Assembly (NCBI RefSeq): GCF_009826935.1 | Contig: NZ_WUMN01000001.1 | Coordinates: 868,001 to 932,000 of the forward strand | DNA: 64,000 nt | Source of the DNA: Flavobacterium sp. Sd200 | Lineage (GTDB): Bacteria > Bacteroidota > Bacteroidia > Flavobacteriales > Flavobacteriaceae | Direction of reading: 5' to 3' | In this document: one piece after another, positions 1 through 7,603 of the stretch | How positions within the stretch are numbered: position 1 is the stretch's first letter | Layout of the letters: each line of letters opens with the position of its first letter | The notes under the pieces: model-generated | What the model saw: only the letters and a program-made list of their open reading frames with translations | Databases searched by the model: none | Told to the model about the DNA's origin: nothing | Translations under genes and position numbers: made by a program

Positions 1-265
1 GCACGCCTTTTTCGCGGGCATATTCCACATCAATATTGTCCATACCCACACCGCCACGGCCAATAATTTTAAGTCCGGGGCAGGCATCAATAATATCCTT
101 GCGAACTTTTGTAGCACTGCGCACTAACAATACAGCTACATTATTGGTATTAATATAATTGGCAACCTGCTCCTGTGCCACTTTGGTTGTTATAACTTCA
201 AATCCGGCATCTTCAAGAGCTATGATTCCGCTTTTAGAAATACCGTCGTTTGCTAATACTTTCAT
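1..265 (-). CDS. serA: D-3-phosphoglycerate dehydrogenase, N-terminal part (cut by window start)
   Basis: Only the first 88 codons lie in the window; the gene continues beyond base 1. The reading begins MKVLANDGISKSGI and runs through LLVRSATKVRKDII and IIGRGGVGMDNIDV, which is the substrate-binding half of the D-isomer-specific 2-hydroxyacid dehydrogenase fold. The family oxidises 3-phosphoglycerate to 3-phosphohydroxypyruvate with NAD, the first step of serine synthesis. It lies 88 bases downstream of serC on the same strand, so the two consecutive serine enzymes are probably co-transcribed. The C-terminal domains, including any ACT domain, cannot be judged. Confidence 0.93.
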   Translation of the reverse strand, partial: MKVLANDGISKSGIIALEDAGFEVITTKVAQEQVANYINTNNVAVLLVRSATKVRKDIIDACPGLKIIGRGGVGMDNIDVEYAREKGV

Positions 266-353
266 TCTTTAATATTTAAAGATTTAATGATTGAAAAATT
301 TAAAAATGTTTTGAGAACCAATATGTGACCTCATCACTGAAAACTGTAACTGC

Positions 354-1427
354 TTACTGAATACTTTTTTCAAGTTCCTGCATTACATCTACAAGCACCT
401 GTACACTTTCTATAGGCATGGCGTTGTAAATAGAAGCTCTGTATCCACCAACCGAACGATGTCCGGGAAGTCCGCTTATTCCGGCAGCTTTCCACATTTT
501 GTCAAACTGCTCGGTGTGTTCTTCGTTTTTAAGTAAAAAGCAAACGTTCATTTTAGAGCGATCTTCAGTTTTAGCAGTACCCACAAATAGAGGGTTACGA
601 TCTATTTCATCGTAAAGCAATTCGGCTTTTGCACTGTTGCGTTTTTCGGCAGCTTCTATACCGCCGTTATCCTTAAGCCATTGTAGTGTAAGATATGAAG
701 TATACACAGCAAAAACCGGAGGCGTGTTATACATACTTTCTTTGTCAACATGCTGTTTGTAATCCAGCATAGATGGTATTGTCCTGCCTGTTTTGCCAAG
801 CAGCTCTTCTTTAATAACTACAAGGGTTGCACCTGCAGGCCCCATGTTTTTTTGTGCCCCTGCATAAATAAGCCCAAATTTTGAAAAATCGATCTGGCGG
901 GAAAAAATATCCGAGCTCATATCGCAAACCAATGGTATATCTGTTTCAGGAAATTCCTGTATCTGTGTGCCAAAAATGGTATTGTTGCTTGTACAGTGAA
1001 AATAATCCGCATCCGCCGGAATGGCATATCCTTTCGGTATATTATTGTAATTATCAGCCTTAGATGATGCCACAATTACAGTTTCTCCAAAAAACTTAGC
1101 TTCTTTTATTGCTGCTGCTGCCCATGTTCCTGTATCAAGATAAGCGGCCTTGCCACCATCTTTAAGCAGGTTGTATGGTATTCTTGCAAACTCAAGGCTT
1201 GCACCACCACCAAGAAAAAGTACCTGATAGCCTTTGCCTGTAAGTCCCATTAGCTCTAATACTAGTGCACGGGCCTCGTCCATTACGGCTACAAAATCTT
1301 TGCTGCGATGCGATATTTCAAGTATTGAAAGTCCGGAGTTGTTGAAGTTTAAAACTGCCTGTGCGGCTTTGTCAAATACTTCTTGTGGCAGGATAGATGG
1401 TCCTGCGCTAAAATTGTGTTTTTTCAT
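354..1427 (-). CDS. serC: Phosphoserine aminotransferase
   Basis: The 357-residue protein has the full length of SerC, a cytoplasmic PLP enzyme that transaminates phosphohydroxypyruvate to phosphoserine (and 3-hydroxy-2-oxo-4-phosphonooxybutanoate in vitamin B6 synthesis). It opens with NFSAGPSILP, the family's N-terminal signature. The PLP lysine is K193 in GAQKNMGPAG, and LFLGGGASLEF forms the phosphate-binding loop. The C-terminus carries GHRSVGGYRASIYNAM, also typical. It sits between the acyl-CoA reductase gene and serA on the minus strand; the serC-serA order supports a serine operon. Confidence 0.97.
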   Translation of the reverse strand: MKKHNFSAGPSILPQEVFDKAAQAVLNFNNSGLSILEISHRSKDFVAVMDEARALVLELMGLTGKGYQVLFLGGGASLEFARIPYNLLKDGGKAAYLDTGTWAAAAIKEAKFFGETVIVASSKADNYNNIPKGYAIPADADYFHCTSNNTIFGTQIQEFPETDIPLVCDMSSDIFSRQIDFSKFGLIYAGAQKNMGPAGATLVVIKEELLGKTGRTIPSMLDYKQHVDKESMYNTPPVFAVYTSYLTLQWLKDNGGIEAAEKRNSAKAELLYDEIDRNPLFVGTAKTEDRSKMNVCFLLKNEEHTEQFDKMWKAAGISGLPGHRSVGGYRASIYNAMPIESVQVLVDVMQELEKSIQ

Positions 1428-1506
1428 TGTGTTGCGGTTCTTGAAAGTGATGCAAATTTCTTAATAATAGACAGAATAACAGCAATTAATTTTATAAAAA
1501 TTTCGA

Positions 1507-2565
1507 CTAAATTGTTGACAAAAATAAAATTGTATCAACATTATCGGCATAATCTAACAAACCCGGTTTTTGAGTTTGACCAAAAGCTATACTGTTTTTT
1601 ATACTGCTGCTACCCACAATGCATTGAATTTGTTCGTGTTCCGTTTCTAATCTTTGTTCTATGGTCGCAATATCATCATAATATTCATAAAAAACGCTCG
1701 AAATGGGGGATGAGAAGCCAGGATCTTCTTTTAATGTAAGAAATTCATTATCGAGCAGCTTAAAATTACTCATCAGGAAAACGGCTTTGTTGTAGTCGTA
1801 ATTGTTTGAGTATTTCTCATAAAAAATAACATCTTTATAAGTGTACATTGCCTCAAAAAAGTCTTTAAAGTTATAACCTTTGGGCACAAATAGTTTCGAT
1901 ACATTGCGGCAACCAAGCCCAAAGTACCTAAAAATATCTTCGCCCAATGCTACAAGATCTTCACTGGTTTCGTTACCGTTTAATACCGCAACTGAATTTC
2001 TGCTTTTACGGATAATACTTGGTTTATCCCTAAAATAATATTCAAAATATCTGGCAGTGTTGTTACTTCCTGTAGCTATAACAGCATCGAAGTTTTCCAT
2101 TTTGCCTTCAGTAAATTTTATTCTGTTATCCATTTCCGGAGAAACTGCAATAAGATATTTTGCAAGGAATGGCAACAAATGCATATCGTTAGACGACAGC
2201 TTTACCAACGCATTATGTCCTGCTACAAGTACTGATAAAAAATCATGAAATCCAACCAACGGAATATTACCGGCAAGTATTAGCCCTACGGTTTTAGGCT
2301 GTATATTTTCAAGGTTGTATTGTTTAAGCCAGTTGTCAAGGTTTTCCGGTGTTAAGGCCTGTGCCCATTGTTGTACTGCAAAATAAACCTGCTCCTGTGT
2401 AAACCAGCCATTATGGGATTTAGATGCTTCTATTAAATCGATAAAGCTGTTATAAAACGTATCGTTGTACAGCACATGATGGTTTTGGCTGTTAATGTCT
2501 AAAGAAAATTGCGAAAGGAACCTGCCAAGTTCGGCAAATGCTTTTTTTGTTTCTGTTAACGTCAT
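1507..2565 (-). CDS. Acyl-CoA reductase, LuxC-like family
   Basis: This 352-residue protein resembles the LuxC/acyl-CoA reductase family, a branch of the aldehyde dehydrogenase fold. Visible signs are LILAGNIPLVGFHD near residue 96, the nucleotide-loop segment VIATGSNNTARYFEYYF near 162, and YFGLGCRNVSKLFVP with C219 as the likely catalytic cysteine. Such enzymes reduce acyl-CoA to aldehyde. No luciferase or LuxD/LuxE genes are beside it, so bioluminescence is not implied, and its physiological acyl substrate is unknown. It is divergent from the ferredoxin gene at 2637 and lies 79 bases upstream of serC, possibly in one transcript. Confidence 0.8.
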   Translation of the reverse strand: MTLTETKKAFAELGRFLSQFSLDINSQNHHVLYNDTFYNSFIDLIEASKSHNGWFTQEQVYFAVQQWAQALTPENLDNWLKQYNLENIQPKTVGLILAGNIPLVGFHDFLSVLVAGHNALVKLSSNDMHLLPFLAKYLIAVSPEMDNRIKFTEGKMENFDAVIATGSNNTARYFEYYFRDKPSIIRKSRNSVAVLNGNETSEDLVALGEDIFRYFGLGCRNVSKLFVPKGYNFKDFFEAMYTYKDVIFYEKYSNNYDYNKAVFLMSNFKLLDNEFLTLKEDPGFSSPISSVFYEYYDDIATIEQRLETEHEQIQCIVGSSSIKNSIAFGQTQKPGLLDYADNVDTILFLSTI

Positions 2566-2568
2566 TTT

Positions 2569-2600
2569 TTTGCTTATGAATGGATTTGGACGTAATTTTG
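2569..2600 (+). promoter_or_regulatory. Promoter for the ferredoxin gene
   Basis: TTTG at 2569-2572, a 20-base spacer and TAATTTTG at 2593-2600 match the Bacteroidota sigma-ABfr-type consensus perfectly. Transcription would start near 2605, leaving a leader of about 30 bases before the ATG at 2637. On the other strand TAAATTTG (complement of 2604-2611) is a matching -7 box pointing at the acyl-CoA reductase gene, though without a good -33 element. Confidence 0.6.
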
Positions 2601-2636
2601 CTGCAAATTTACGTTATTAAATACTAAGAATAAGCC

Positions 2637-2990
2637 ATGGCGATCATTATAACAGACGAATGTATTAACTGCGGTGCCTGCGAGCCTGAATGCCCAAACA
2701 CTGCCATATATGAAGGTGCAGATGACTGGAGATACAAAGACGGTACTAAACTTCGCGGCAAAATTGTTTTGCCAAGCGGTGAAGAGGTAGATGCCGATGA
2801 GCCTTTTACACCGATATCTGACGATATTTATTATATAGTTCCAAGCAAATGTACTGAGTGTAAAGGGTTTCATGATGAGCCCCAGTGTGCAGCGGTATGC
2901 CCTGTAGACTGTTGCGTGCCGGATGATAACTATGTTGAAAGCGAAGAAACCCTGCTGAACAGGCAATCCTTTTTACATGGGGATGAATAA
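2637..2990 (+). CDS. 4Fe-4S dicluster ferredoxin
   Basis: A 117-residue soluble electron carrier. Cluster 1 is bound by [12 protein letters not shown] (Cys 9, 12, 15, 19) and cluster 2 by [18 protein letters not shown], where an insertion between the second and third cysteine marks the Chromatium/Alvin type with one very low-potential cluster. The cysteines of both clusters are intact. It is transcribed away from the acyl-CoA reductase gene. A functional link, with ferredoxin supplying or accepting electrons, is only suggested by adjacency. A strong terminator follows 50 bases after the stop. Confidence 0.92.
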   Translation: MAIIITDECINCGACEPECPNTAIYEGADDWRYKDGTKLRGKIVLPSGEEVDADEPFTPISDDIYYIVPSKCTECKGFHDEPQCAAVCPVDCCVPDDNYVESEETLLNRQSFLHGDE

Positions 2991-3040
2991 TAATTTAAGA
3001 TTTTGATTTCAGAATATAGACTGAAATCGACCAAAAATAG

Positions 3041-3068
3041 AAATCCTGAAGTGTTTGCTTCAGGATTT
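3041..3068 (+). terminator. Terminator of the ferredoxin gene
   Basis: Perfect 11-bp stem AAATCCTGAAG / CTTCAGGATTT with a 6-base loop, followed by a T run. It lies about 50 bases after the ferredoxin stop codon. A weaker stem GATTTCA/TGAAATC (3005-3028) precedes it. Confidence 0.8.
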
Positions 3069-3131
3069 TTTATAATGTAGCGCCAACCGTTCTTTATGGG
3101 TTGCTATGCTTAATAAAACTTAATTTGGCTT

Positions 3132-3410
3132 CTATAACCACAAAATTCCTTTCAGGCGGGTTTTGGTACTGCAATGCGCGCCCGATTTTGTATCGTCTGT
3201 AATTTGGAGTATTTCAGTTTTAAGATCTTTAATACTTAAAGGCTGCCCATTAGACCTGTAGGCTATAATTGTACTGTCGGGTACTGAACCTTTCTCATTA
3301 ACCGAGTGGCTTTCGTCATTCAATAACTTTTCTGCTTTAAGAGCAAATTCTGCATCGTCAAGCGTCATTATTTTATTTATCAACTGTAGTTTTAATTCGG
3401 CTATATTCAT
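3132..3410 (-). CDS. Small antitoxin-like protein without visible toxin
   Basis: A 92-residue protein starting MNIAELKLQLINKIMTLDD, then a variable linker and IAYRSNGQPLSIKDLKTEI. This layout (helical N-terminal dimerisation segment, a 'Y-x-x-x-G-x-P-L' turn, then an amphipathic C-terminal helix) resembles small antitoxins paired with RelE/ParE toxins in Bacteroidota. No toxin ORF follows in the 140 bases to the ferredoxin gene or precedes it. It begins 9 bases after the hydroxylase stop and is probably co-transcribed with it. The family assignment is my reading of the pattern; the gene itself is fairly safe. Confidence 0.6.
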   Translation of the reverse strand: MNIAELKLQLINKIMTLDDAEFALKAEKLLNDESHSVNEKGSVPDSTIIAYRSNGQPLSIKDLKTEILQITDDTKSGAHCSTKTRLKGILWL

Positions 3411-3419
3411 AACATAACT

Positions 3420-4634
3420 TTATTTGGTTTGCAATACATAGTTTTGATAACGTCTTCCCAGAGAAAATGATTTTTCGGCAAGCAGCATCACAGCAGCCGG
3501 AATAAACAGGTATTCAAAATATCCCTGTATATACAAAATGTAAGCACTAAGAATAAGCAGTCTGCCATATTCTAAATAATATATCCATTTGCGTTGTTCC
3601 AACAAAGCTCCGCAGTTTATAAGCGTTATTAAAATAAACGCTGCTGTAAACAGTTTATCGGGTAGTGATTGCGATGTATAATAAAATGTAAACCACATAA
3701 GCATTGCTGTGCTTATGGCTACCTGAAACGCTAAATATCCTTTAAACCTGAGTTGTTTTAGTTTAAGGTTTCGATCCTGCAAAAAACGTTTTTCAAGTTC
3801 GGGCCTTATGTCCTGATCCATATCAGCAGGACTCCCAAACACTGCTTTCCATTTTGCCTTCACTCCATTGGCGCGCTTATAACTTTCATATATTTCAAAG
3901 TAATAATGAAAATGCATCCATAAAAAACTATAACTTTTTAAAGGGTGGGTAAGGCCATATTTAGGTTTTTCTTCCTCTACCTGAAAAGTACCAAATATCT
4001 TGTCCCAAAACACAAACATATCGCCATAGTTTTTGTCAAGGTATTTTTCGTCTGATGCATGATGTACACCATGGAGAGATGGGGTTATAAAAACATATTC
4101 CAGCCATTTTATGCGCCCGATTATTTGAGTATGCGTAAAAAAAGAGTAGCTACCGTGCACTAAAAGCATTGTGATAACCATGGTGGGGTGAAAGCCCAGC
4201 AGCGGCAACAGGCACCAAAACCCGGTACGTATTATAGCCTGCAGCGTGGTAATGCGGGCGGCGGCTGTAAAATTAAATTCTTCGCTGTGGTGGTGCACTA
4301 TGTGGGCAGCCCAAAAAATATTTACTTCATGCCCAAGGCGATGGTACCAGTACCAAACAAAATCGGTGGCAAGGATCAGGGCTATCCAAATAATCCAGTT
4401 GGCAGGTACATCAAAAATTTTATAATTATCATACACCCAATAATAAAGTTGATAGAAGCTGCCTGCAACAAAAAGATTTAGTAGCCTTTCGGCAATACCT
4501 ATGCTTACATTAGATACTGAACTTTCATATTTAAATAGATCTTCCTTCTTTTTATACTGAGCCGTTTTATACTCAATATAAACAAACAGAAAGAAGGCAG
4601 GCATGGCAAATGCCAGGTAGTTTAAATTTTCCAT
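3420..4634 (-). CDS. Fatty acid hydroxylase / sterol desaturase family membrane protein
   Basis: A 404-residue polytopic membrane protein with the three histidine boxes of the di-iron fatty acid hydroxylase superfamily: HRLGH, then HIVHHH, and HGVHH followed by NYGDMFVFWDKIFGTF. The superfamily oxidises C-H bonds in lipids; mammalian alkylglycerol monooxygenase is one member with a similar layout and extra C-terminal membrane helices like those here. The exact lipid substrate is unknown. The start at 4634 (MENLNYLAF) is preferred over the upstream ATG at 4658, because the latter would precede the predicted transcription start near 4650. Confidence 0.88.
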   Translation of the reverse strand: MENLNYLAFAMPAFFLFVYIEYKTAQYKKKEDLFKYESSVSNVSIGIAERLLNLFVAGSFYQLYYWVYDNYKIFDVPANWIIWIALILATDFVWYWYHRLGHEVNIFWAAHIVHHHSEEFNFTAAARITTLQAIIRTGFWCLLPLLGFHPTMVITMLLVHGSYSFFTHTQIIGRIKWLEYVFITPSLHGVHHASDEKYLDKNYGDMFVFWDKIFGTFQVEEEKPKYGLTHPLKSYSFLWMHFHYYFEIYESYKRANGVKAKWKAVFGSPADMDQDIRPELEKRFLQDRNLKLKQLRFKGYLAFQVAISTAMLMWFTFYYTSQSLPDKLFTAAFILITLINCGALLEQRKWIYYLEYGRLLILSAYILYIQGYFEYLFIPAAVMLLAEKSFSLGRRYQNYVLQTK

Positions 4635-4655
4635 TATGTAAACTTTAATACAGTA

Positions 4656-4694
4656 CAAAAATATAAATACTCTACTAAATTAGTAGAGTATTTA
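4656..4694 (-). promoter_or_regulatory. Palindromic operator plus -7 box upstream of the hydroxylase gene
   Basis: Bases 4664-4694 form a perfect 31-base palindrome with arms of 15 bases around a single central base at 4679; the core reads CTACTAAATTAGTAG. Directly downstream on the minus strand is TATTTTTG (complement of 4656-4663), a perfect TAnnTTTG -7 box. The palindrome occupies the place of the -33 element. This geometry fits an operator for a dimeric regulator. The regulator is not identifiable from the window. Confidence 0.6.
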
Positions 4695-4701
4695 AATAAA
4701 A

Positions 4702-4729
4702 AAATATCAACACGCTAATGTTGATATTT
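4702..4729 (-). terminator. Terminator of the beta-lactamase-like gene
   Basis: Perfect 11-bp stem AAATATCAACA / TGTTGATATTT with a 6-base loop, 20 bases after the minus-strand stop at 4749, followed on that strand by a T run. It separates this gene from the hydroxylase operon. Confidence 0.75.
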
Positions 4730-4748
4730 AATTTGCTGTAAAACAGGG

Positions 4749-5942
4749 TTACTCTGCACCGATATCTTTATCGGGCTCAATAGGATATTTACCAAATTGA
4801 GTAGACAGTTTCCATATTTTGTAAGGTTTGTAAGAAAACTTGTTGCTTAGGGCAATAAGTGCCACGGTATCTCCTTTAAGGGTAACATAAGACGAAGTAT
4901 TGCCATGCCACCAGCCGTTGTGGTAAAACAGTTTTTCGCCTGTTTTCCATTCGTGCATACGTATGCCCAAGCCGTAGTTGCGTTCGCCTTTATGCTCATA
5001 GCTGTAACCCTTAAAAACTTTTTTAACAAGTTTCGGGTTCAGGAATTTTTTAGAGTAGGTGGCAAGGTCAAATTTTAGCAGGTCGCGTGGAGTAGAGTAG
5101 ATGTTCTTATCACCATACACGGCATCCAGAAAATCAAATCCATACTGCACGTTGTTGCCCTTATAGGATAACGATACTTTTTCCCTGTCGGTTTCATAAT
5201 TAAATACGAATGTATTTTTCATGCCCAGTGGATCGAAAATTATCTTTTTCATGGCGTCACGATAATTCATGTGCGTAACCTTTTCAATTATGAGGGCAAG
5301 CATCACGTAGTTGGTGTTGCAGTAACCAAACTTTTTATCGGGTTTAAAATACAGCCCAAATTTATGCTGCGCAAAAAGGTTCAGTACATCCTGGTTGGTC
5401 AACACACTTCGATCCCAAATTTTTCGGTCATCTGTAAAATAAGCATAGTTGGGCAGGCCACTGCGGTGGTTGAGCAGCATTTGTATATTTATATCCTCAT
5501 ACGGAAATTCGGGCAATATTTCCTGAACCTTTTGGTCAAGGCTAAGTTTGTCAAGATCTATCAGTTTCAGTATAACAGCTGCCGTTAGCACCTTACTTAC
5601 AGATGCTATGTGTATGGGAGTGTTTGCCGTTATTTCTTCTTTAGTTTTACGGTTGGCAATACCACCATACTTCTCAAACAATATTTGTCCGTTTTTGGCA
5701 ACCAAAAAACCACCGCTTAGGTCGCCTTTTGGCCAGATCTTATTATAAAAGTGTTGTATAGCGTTCTTTTTATTATTCTTATAGCCTTGGGTAAGCTTAT
5801 TTAATTCAATATTAAGTGGTGTTATGTGCAGTACAGTGTCTTTTACATTTTGCTCTTCGTGTACAGCGAGTTCTTTATTCTCTTTTTTGCAGCCAGCCAG
5901 TAAAAGTATAGATATATATGGGATTAGTCTTTTGATCTTCAT
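4749..5942 (-). CDS. Class C beta-lactamase-related serine hydrolase, lipoprotein
   Basis: The 397-residue protein starts MKIKRLIPYISILLLAGCKK, a lipoprotein signal with lipobox LAGC; I place the start at 5942 rather than the ATG at 5981 because this makes the signal peptide canonical. The catalytic domain shows SxxK as SVSK (in HIASVSKVLTAAV), YxN as YCN (in FGYCNTNYVML) and a third motif HNGWWHG in place of KTG. These are features of the serine beta-lactamase/penicillin-binding protein-like family, which also includes esterases and D-aminopeptidases. Antibiotic hydrolysis is not implied. Exported and anchored to a membrane. Confidence 0.87.
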   Translation of the reverse strand: MKIKRLIPYISILLLAGCKKENKELAVHEEQNVKDTVLHITPLNIELNKLTQGYKNNKKNAIQHFYNKIWPKGDLSGGFLVAKNGQILFEKYGGIANRKTKEEITANTPIHIASVSKVLTAAVILKLIDLDKLSLDQKVQEILPEFPYEDINIQMLLNHRSGLPNYAYFTDDRKIWDRSVLTNQDVLNLFAQHKFGLYFKPDKKFGYCNTNYVMLALIIEKVTHMNYRDAMKKIIFDPLGMKNTFVFNYETDREKVSLSYKGNNVQYGFDFLDAVYGDKNIYSTPRDLLKFDLATYSKKFLNPKLVKKVFKGYSYEHKGERNYGLGIRMHEWKTGEKLFYHNGWWHGNTSSYVTLKGDTVALIALSNKFSYKPYKIWKLSTQFGKYPIEPDKDIGAE

Positions 5943-6094
5943 TATCAGTAAATACGTAAACGGCAAATATAGCCAAACCAAACTTTTATAAAACGGTTTT
6001 TATACAAGGTTAACATTTAAAATTTAGATTTATTGTACCCAAAAAATATAAAGTTTTGAAAAGCAGTATGTTTACAGTTTCGGCTTTATTTTAT

Positions 6095-6125
6095 TTTAGG
6101 GCTAAACCAAAATTGCCTATTTTTA
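6095..6125 (+). promoter_or_regulatory. Candidate promoter for menB
   Basis: TTTA at 6095-6098, a 19-base spacer and TATTTTTA at 6118-6125 differ from the TTTG/TAnnTTTG consensus by one base in each box. The predicted start of transcription is about 15 bases before the menB ATG. Confidence 0.4.
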
Positions 6126-6146
6126 CGATAAATTATTACTTACAAA

Positions 6147-6989
6147 ATGGATAAAATTAGCTGGAAAACCGTAAAGGAATTTGAAGATATAACCTATAAA
6201 AAATGTAATGGTGTAGCGCGTATTGCCTTTAACAGGCCCAATGTGCGCAATGCGTTCAGGCCCAAAACAACAGCCGAACTTTTTGAGGCTTTTATAGATG
6301 CCCGCGAAGACACTTCGATAGGTGTAGTATTGTTAAGTGCTGAGGGGCCATCTACTAAAGACGGTGTTTATTCTTTTTGCAGCGGGGGCGACCAAAAAGC
6401 CCGTGGCCAGCAGGGGTATGTGGGAGACGACGGTATGCAACGCCTTAACATACTTGAAGTACAGCGACTGATACGTTTTATGCCAAAAGTAGTAATTGCC
6501 GTGGTGCCGGGTTGGGCAGTAGGTGGTGGGCACAGCCTGCATGTGGTGTGCGACCTTACGCTTGCCAGCAAAGAACACGCCATTTTTAAACAAACCGATG
6601 CTGATGTTACCAGCTTTGACGGTGGCTACGGATCGGCCTATTTAGCCAAAATGGTAGGGCAAAAGCGTGCGCGCGAAATTTTCTTTTTAGGCAGGAACTA
6701 TTCTGCTCAGGAAGCTTATGATATGGGCATGGTAAATGCTGTAATACCTCATGCAGAACTTGAAGATACTGCCTACCAATGGGCTCAGGAGATACTCGAA
6801 AAATCGCCAACATCTATCAAAATGCTTAAGTTTGCCTTTAATCTTACTGATGACGGCATGGTTGGACAGCAGGTGTTTGCAGGAGAGGCGACACGCTTGA
6901 CCTATATGACCGAAGAGGCTAAAGAAGGACGCGATGCTTTCCTTGAAAAGAGAAAACCAAACTTTAAAGATATTAAGTGGATACCGTAA
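6147..6989 (+). CDS. menB: 1,4-dihydroxy-2-naphthoyl-CoA synthase
   Basis: A 280-residue crotonase-fold enzyme that closes the second ring of menaquinone by converting o-succinylbenzoyl-CoA to 1,4-dihydroxy-2-naphthoyl-CoA. MenB-specific segments are SGGDQKARG, the oxyanion-hole region GWAVGGGHSLHVVCDLTLAS and DADVTSFDGGYGSAYLA, with the catalytic aspartate and serine in the last. Length matches the family. It heads a plus-strand cluster that also holds menA and menC. The 83 bases to the next gene contain a long hairpin. Confidence 0.97.
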   Translation: MDKISWKTVKEFEDITYKKCNGVARIAFNRPNVRNAFRPKTTAELFEAFIDAREDTSIGVVLLSAEGPSTKDGVYSFCSGGDQKARGQQGYVGDDGMQRLNILEVQRLIRFMPKVVIAVVPGWAVGGGHSLHVVCDLTLASKEHAIFKQTDADVTSFDGGYGSAYLAKMVGQKRAREIFFLGRNYSAQEAYDMGMVNAVIPHAELEDTAYQWAQEILEKSPTSIKMLKFAFNLTDDGMVGQQVFAGEATRLTYMTEEAKEGRDAFLEKRKPNFKDIKWIP

Positions 6990-6999
6990 AACGGTTTGT

Positions 7000-7050
7000 G
7001 GTTTATTGTTTATAGTTACCGAGGCGACAATAAACTCTAAACAATAAACC
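7000..7050 (+). repeat. Intergenic hairpin, 18-bp inverted repeat after menB
   Basis: GGTTTATTGTTTATAGTT (7000-7017) pairs with AACTCTAAACAATAAACC (7033-7050) with one mismatch and a 15-base loop. The right arm carries the A-rich motif AAACTATAAACAA-like that recurs in the leaders of menA and the hydrolase. It lacks a T run after the stem, so it is a weak terminator candidate and may instead be a dispersed repeat or a processing site. Confidence 0.65.
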
Positions 7051-7072
7051 CTAAACAACCAACAACTAAAAA

Positions 7073-7603
7073 ATGGAACAGCCTTTTACAAACGAAACCA
7101 TAGACACGCTGCAATTGCCTCAATATGAAGAGGCTGTGCTTAAGCCTATAGATTCATCTTATCTTACAGTAATATGGGTTAACATTGCTTTAGTATTTGG
7201 GCTTATTGCCATTGCTGCCGGAGCTGGCTTTTATTTTATTGATGAAATGCAGCCGCACTGGTTAGGTATAACTATTGGTTATAGTGTTGTTTTGGTTCTT
7301 ACTATAATAGTGCAGGTTGTAAGTTTTAAAAACAAGGCTTATGCTTTTCGTGCACACGATGTTATTTACCGCAGTGGTGCAATAGCTACAACTACTACTA
7401 TAATTCCATACAACCGTGTGCAACACGTGGCGCAGCACGAAGGGCTTGTGGCGCGTTGGCTTGGCCTTGCCTCTATTGAAGTATTTACGGCAGGGGCTAC
7501 CGGCAGCGATATTACCATTCCAGGTATAGAAAAAGAACAGGCCATTGCCATAAAGCATTTGCTTGTGGGCAAAATACAAAATCAACAGGCCAATGAAGAG
7601 TGA
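7073..7603 (+). CDS. Membrane protein with bacterial PH domain, YdbS-like
   Basis: A 176-residue protein with two membrane helices (about residues 29-51 and 63-84: VIWVNIALVFGLIAIAA and LGITIGYSVVLVLTIIV) followed by a bacterial PH-like domain (DUF304) with YRSGAIATTTTIIPYNRVQHV and GSDITIPGI. This is the layout of YdbS-type proteins, which are normally encoded with a larger multi-PH partner, as here. The role is unknown at the biochemical level; in Bacillus the pair affects antimicrobial resistance. The stop overlaps the next start by 11 bases, which indicates translational coupling. Confidence 0.82.
   Translation: MEQPFTNETIDTLQLPQYEEAVLKPIDSSYLTVIWVNIALVFGLIAIAAGAGFYFIDEMQPHWLGITIGYSVVLVLTIIVQVVSFKNKAYAFRAHDVIYRSGAIATTTTIIPYNRVQHVAQHEGLVARWLGLASIEVFTAGATGSDITIPGIEKEQAIAIKHLLVGKIQNQQANEE

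Noticed and set aside
1507..2565. Bioluminescence (lux) locus
   Set aside because: Only a LuxC-family reductase is present; no LuxA/B/D/E.
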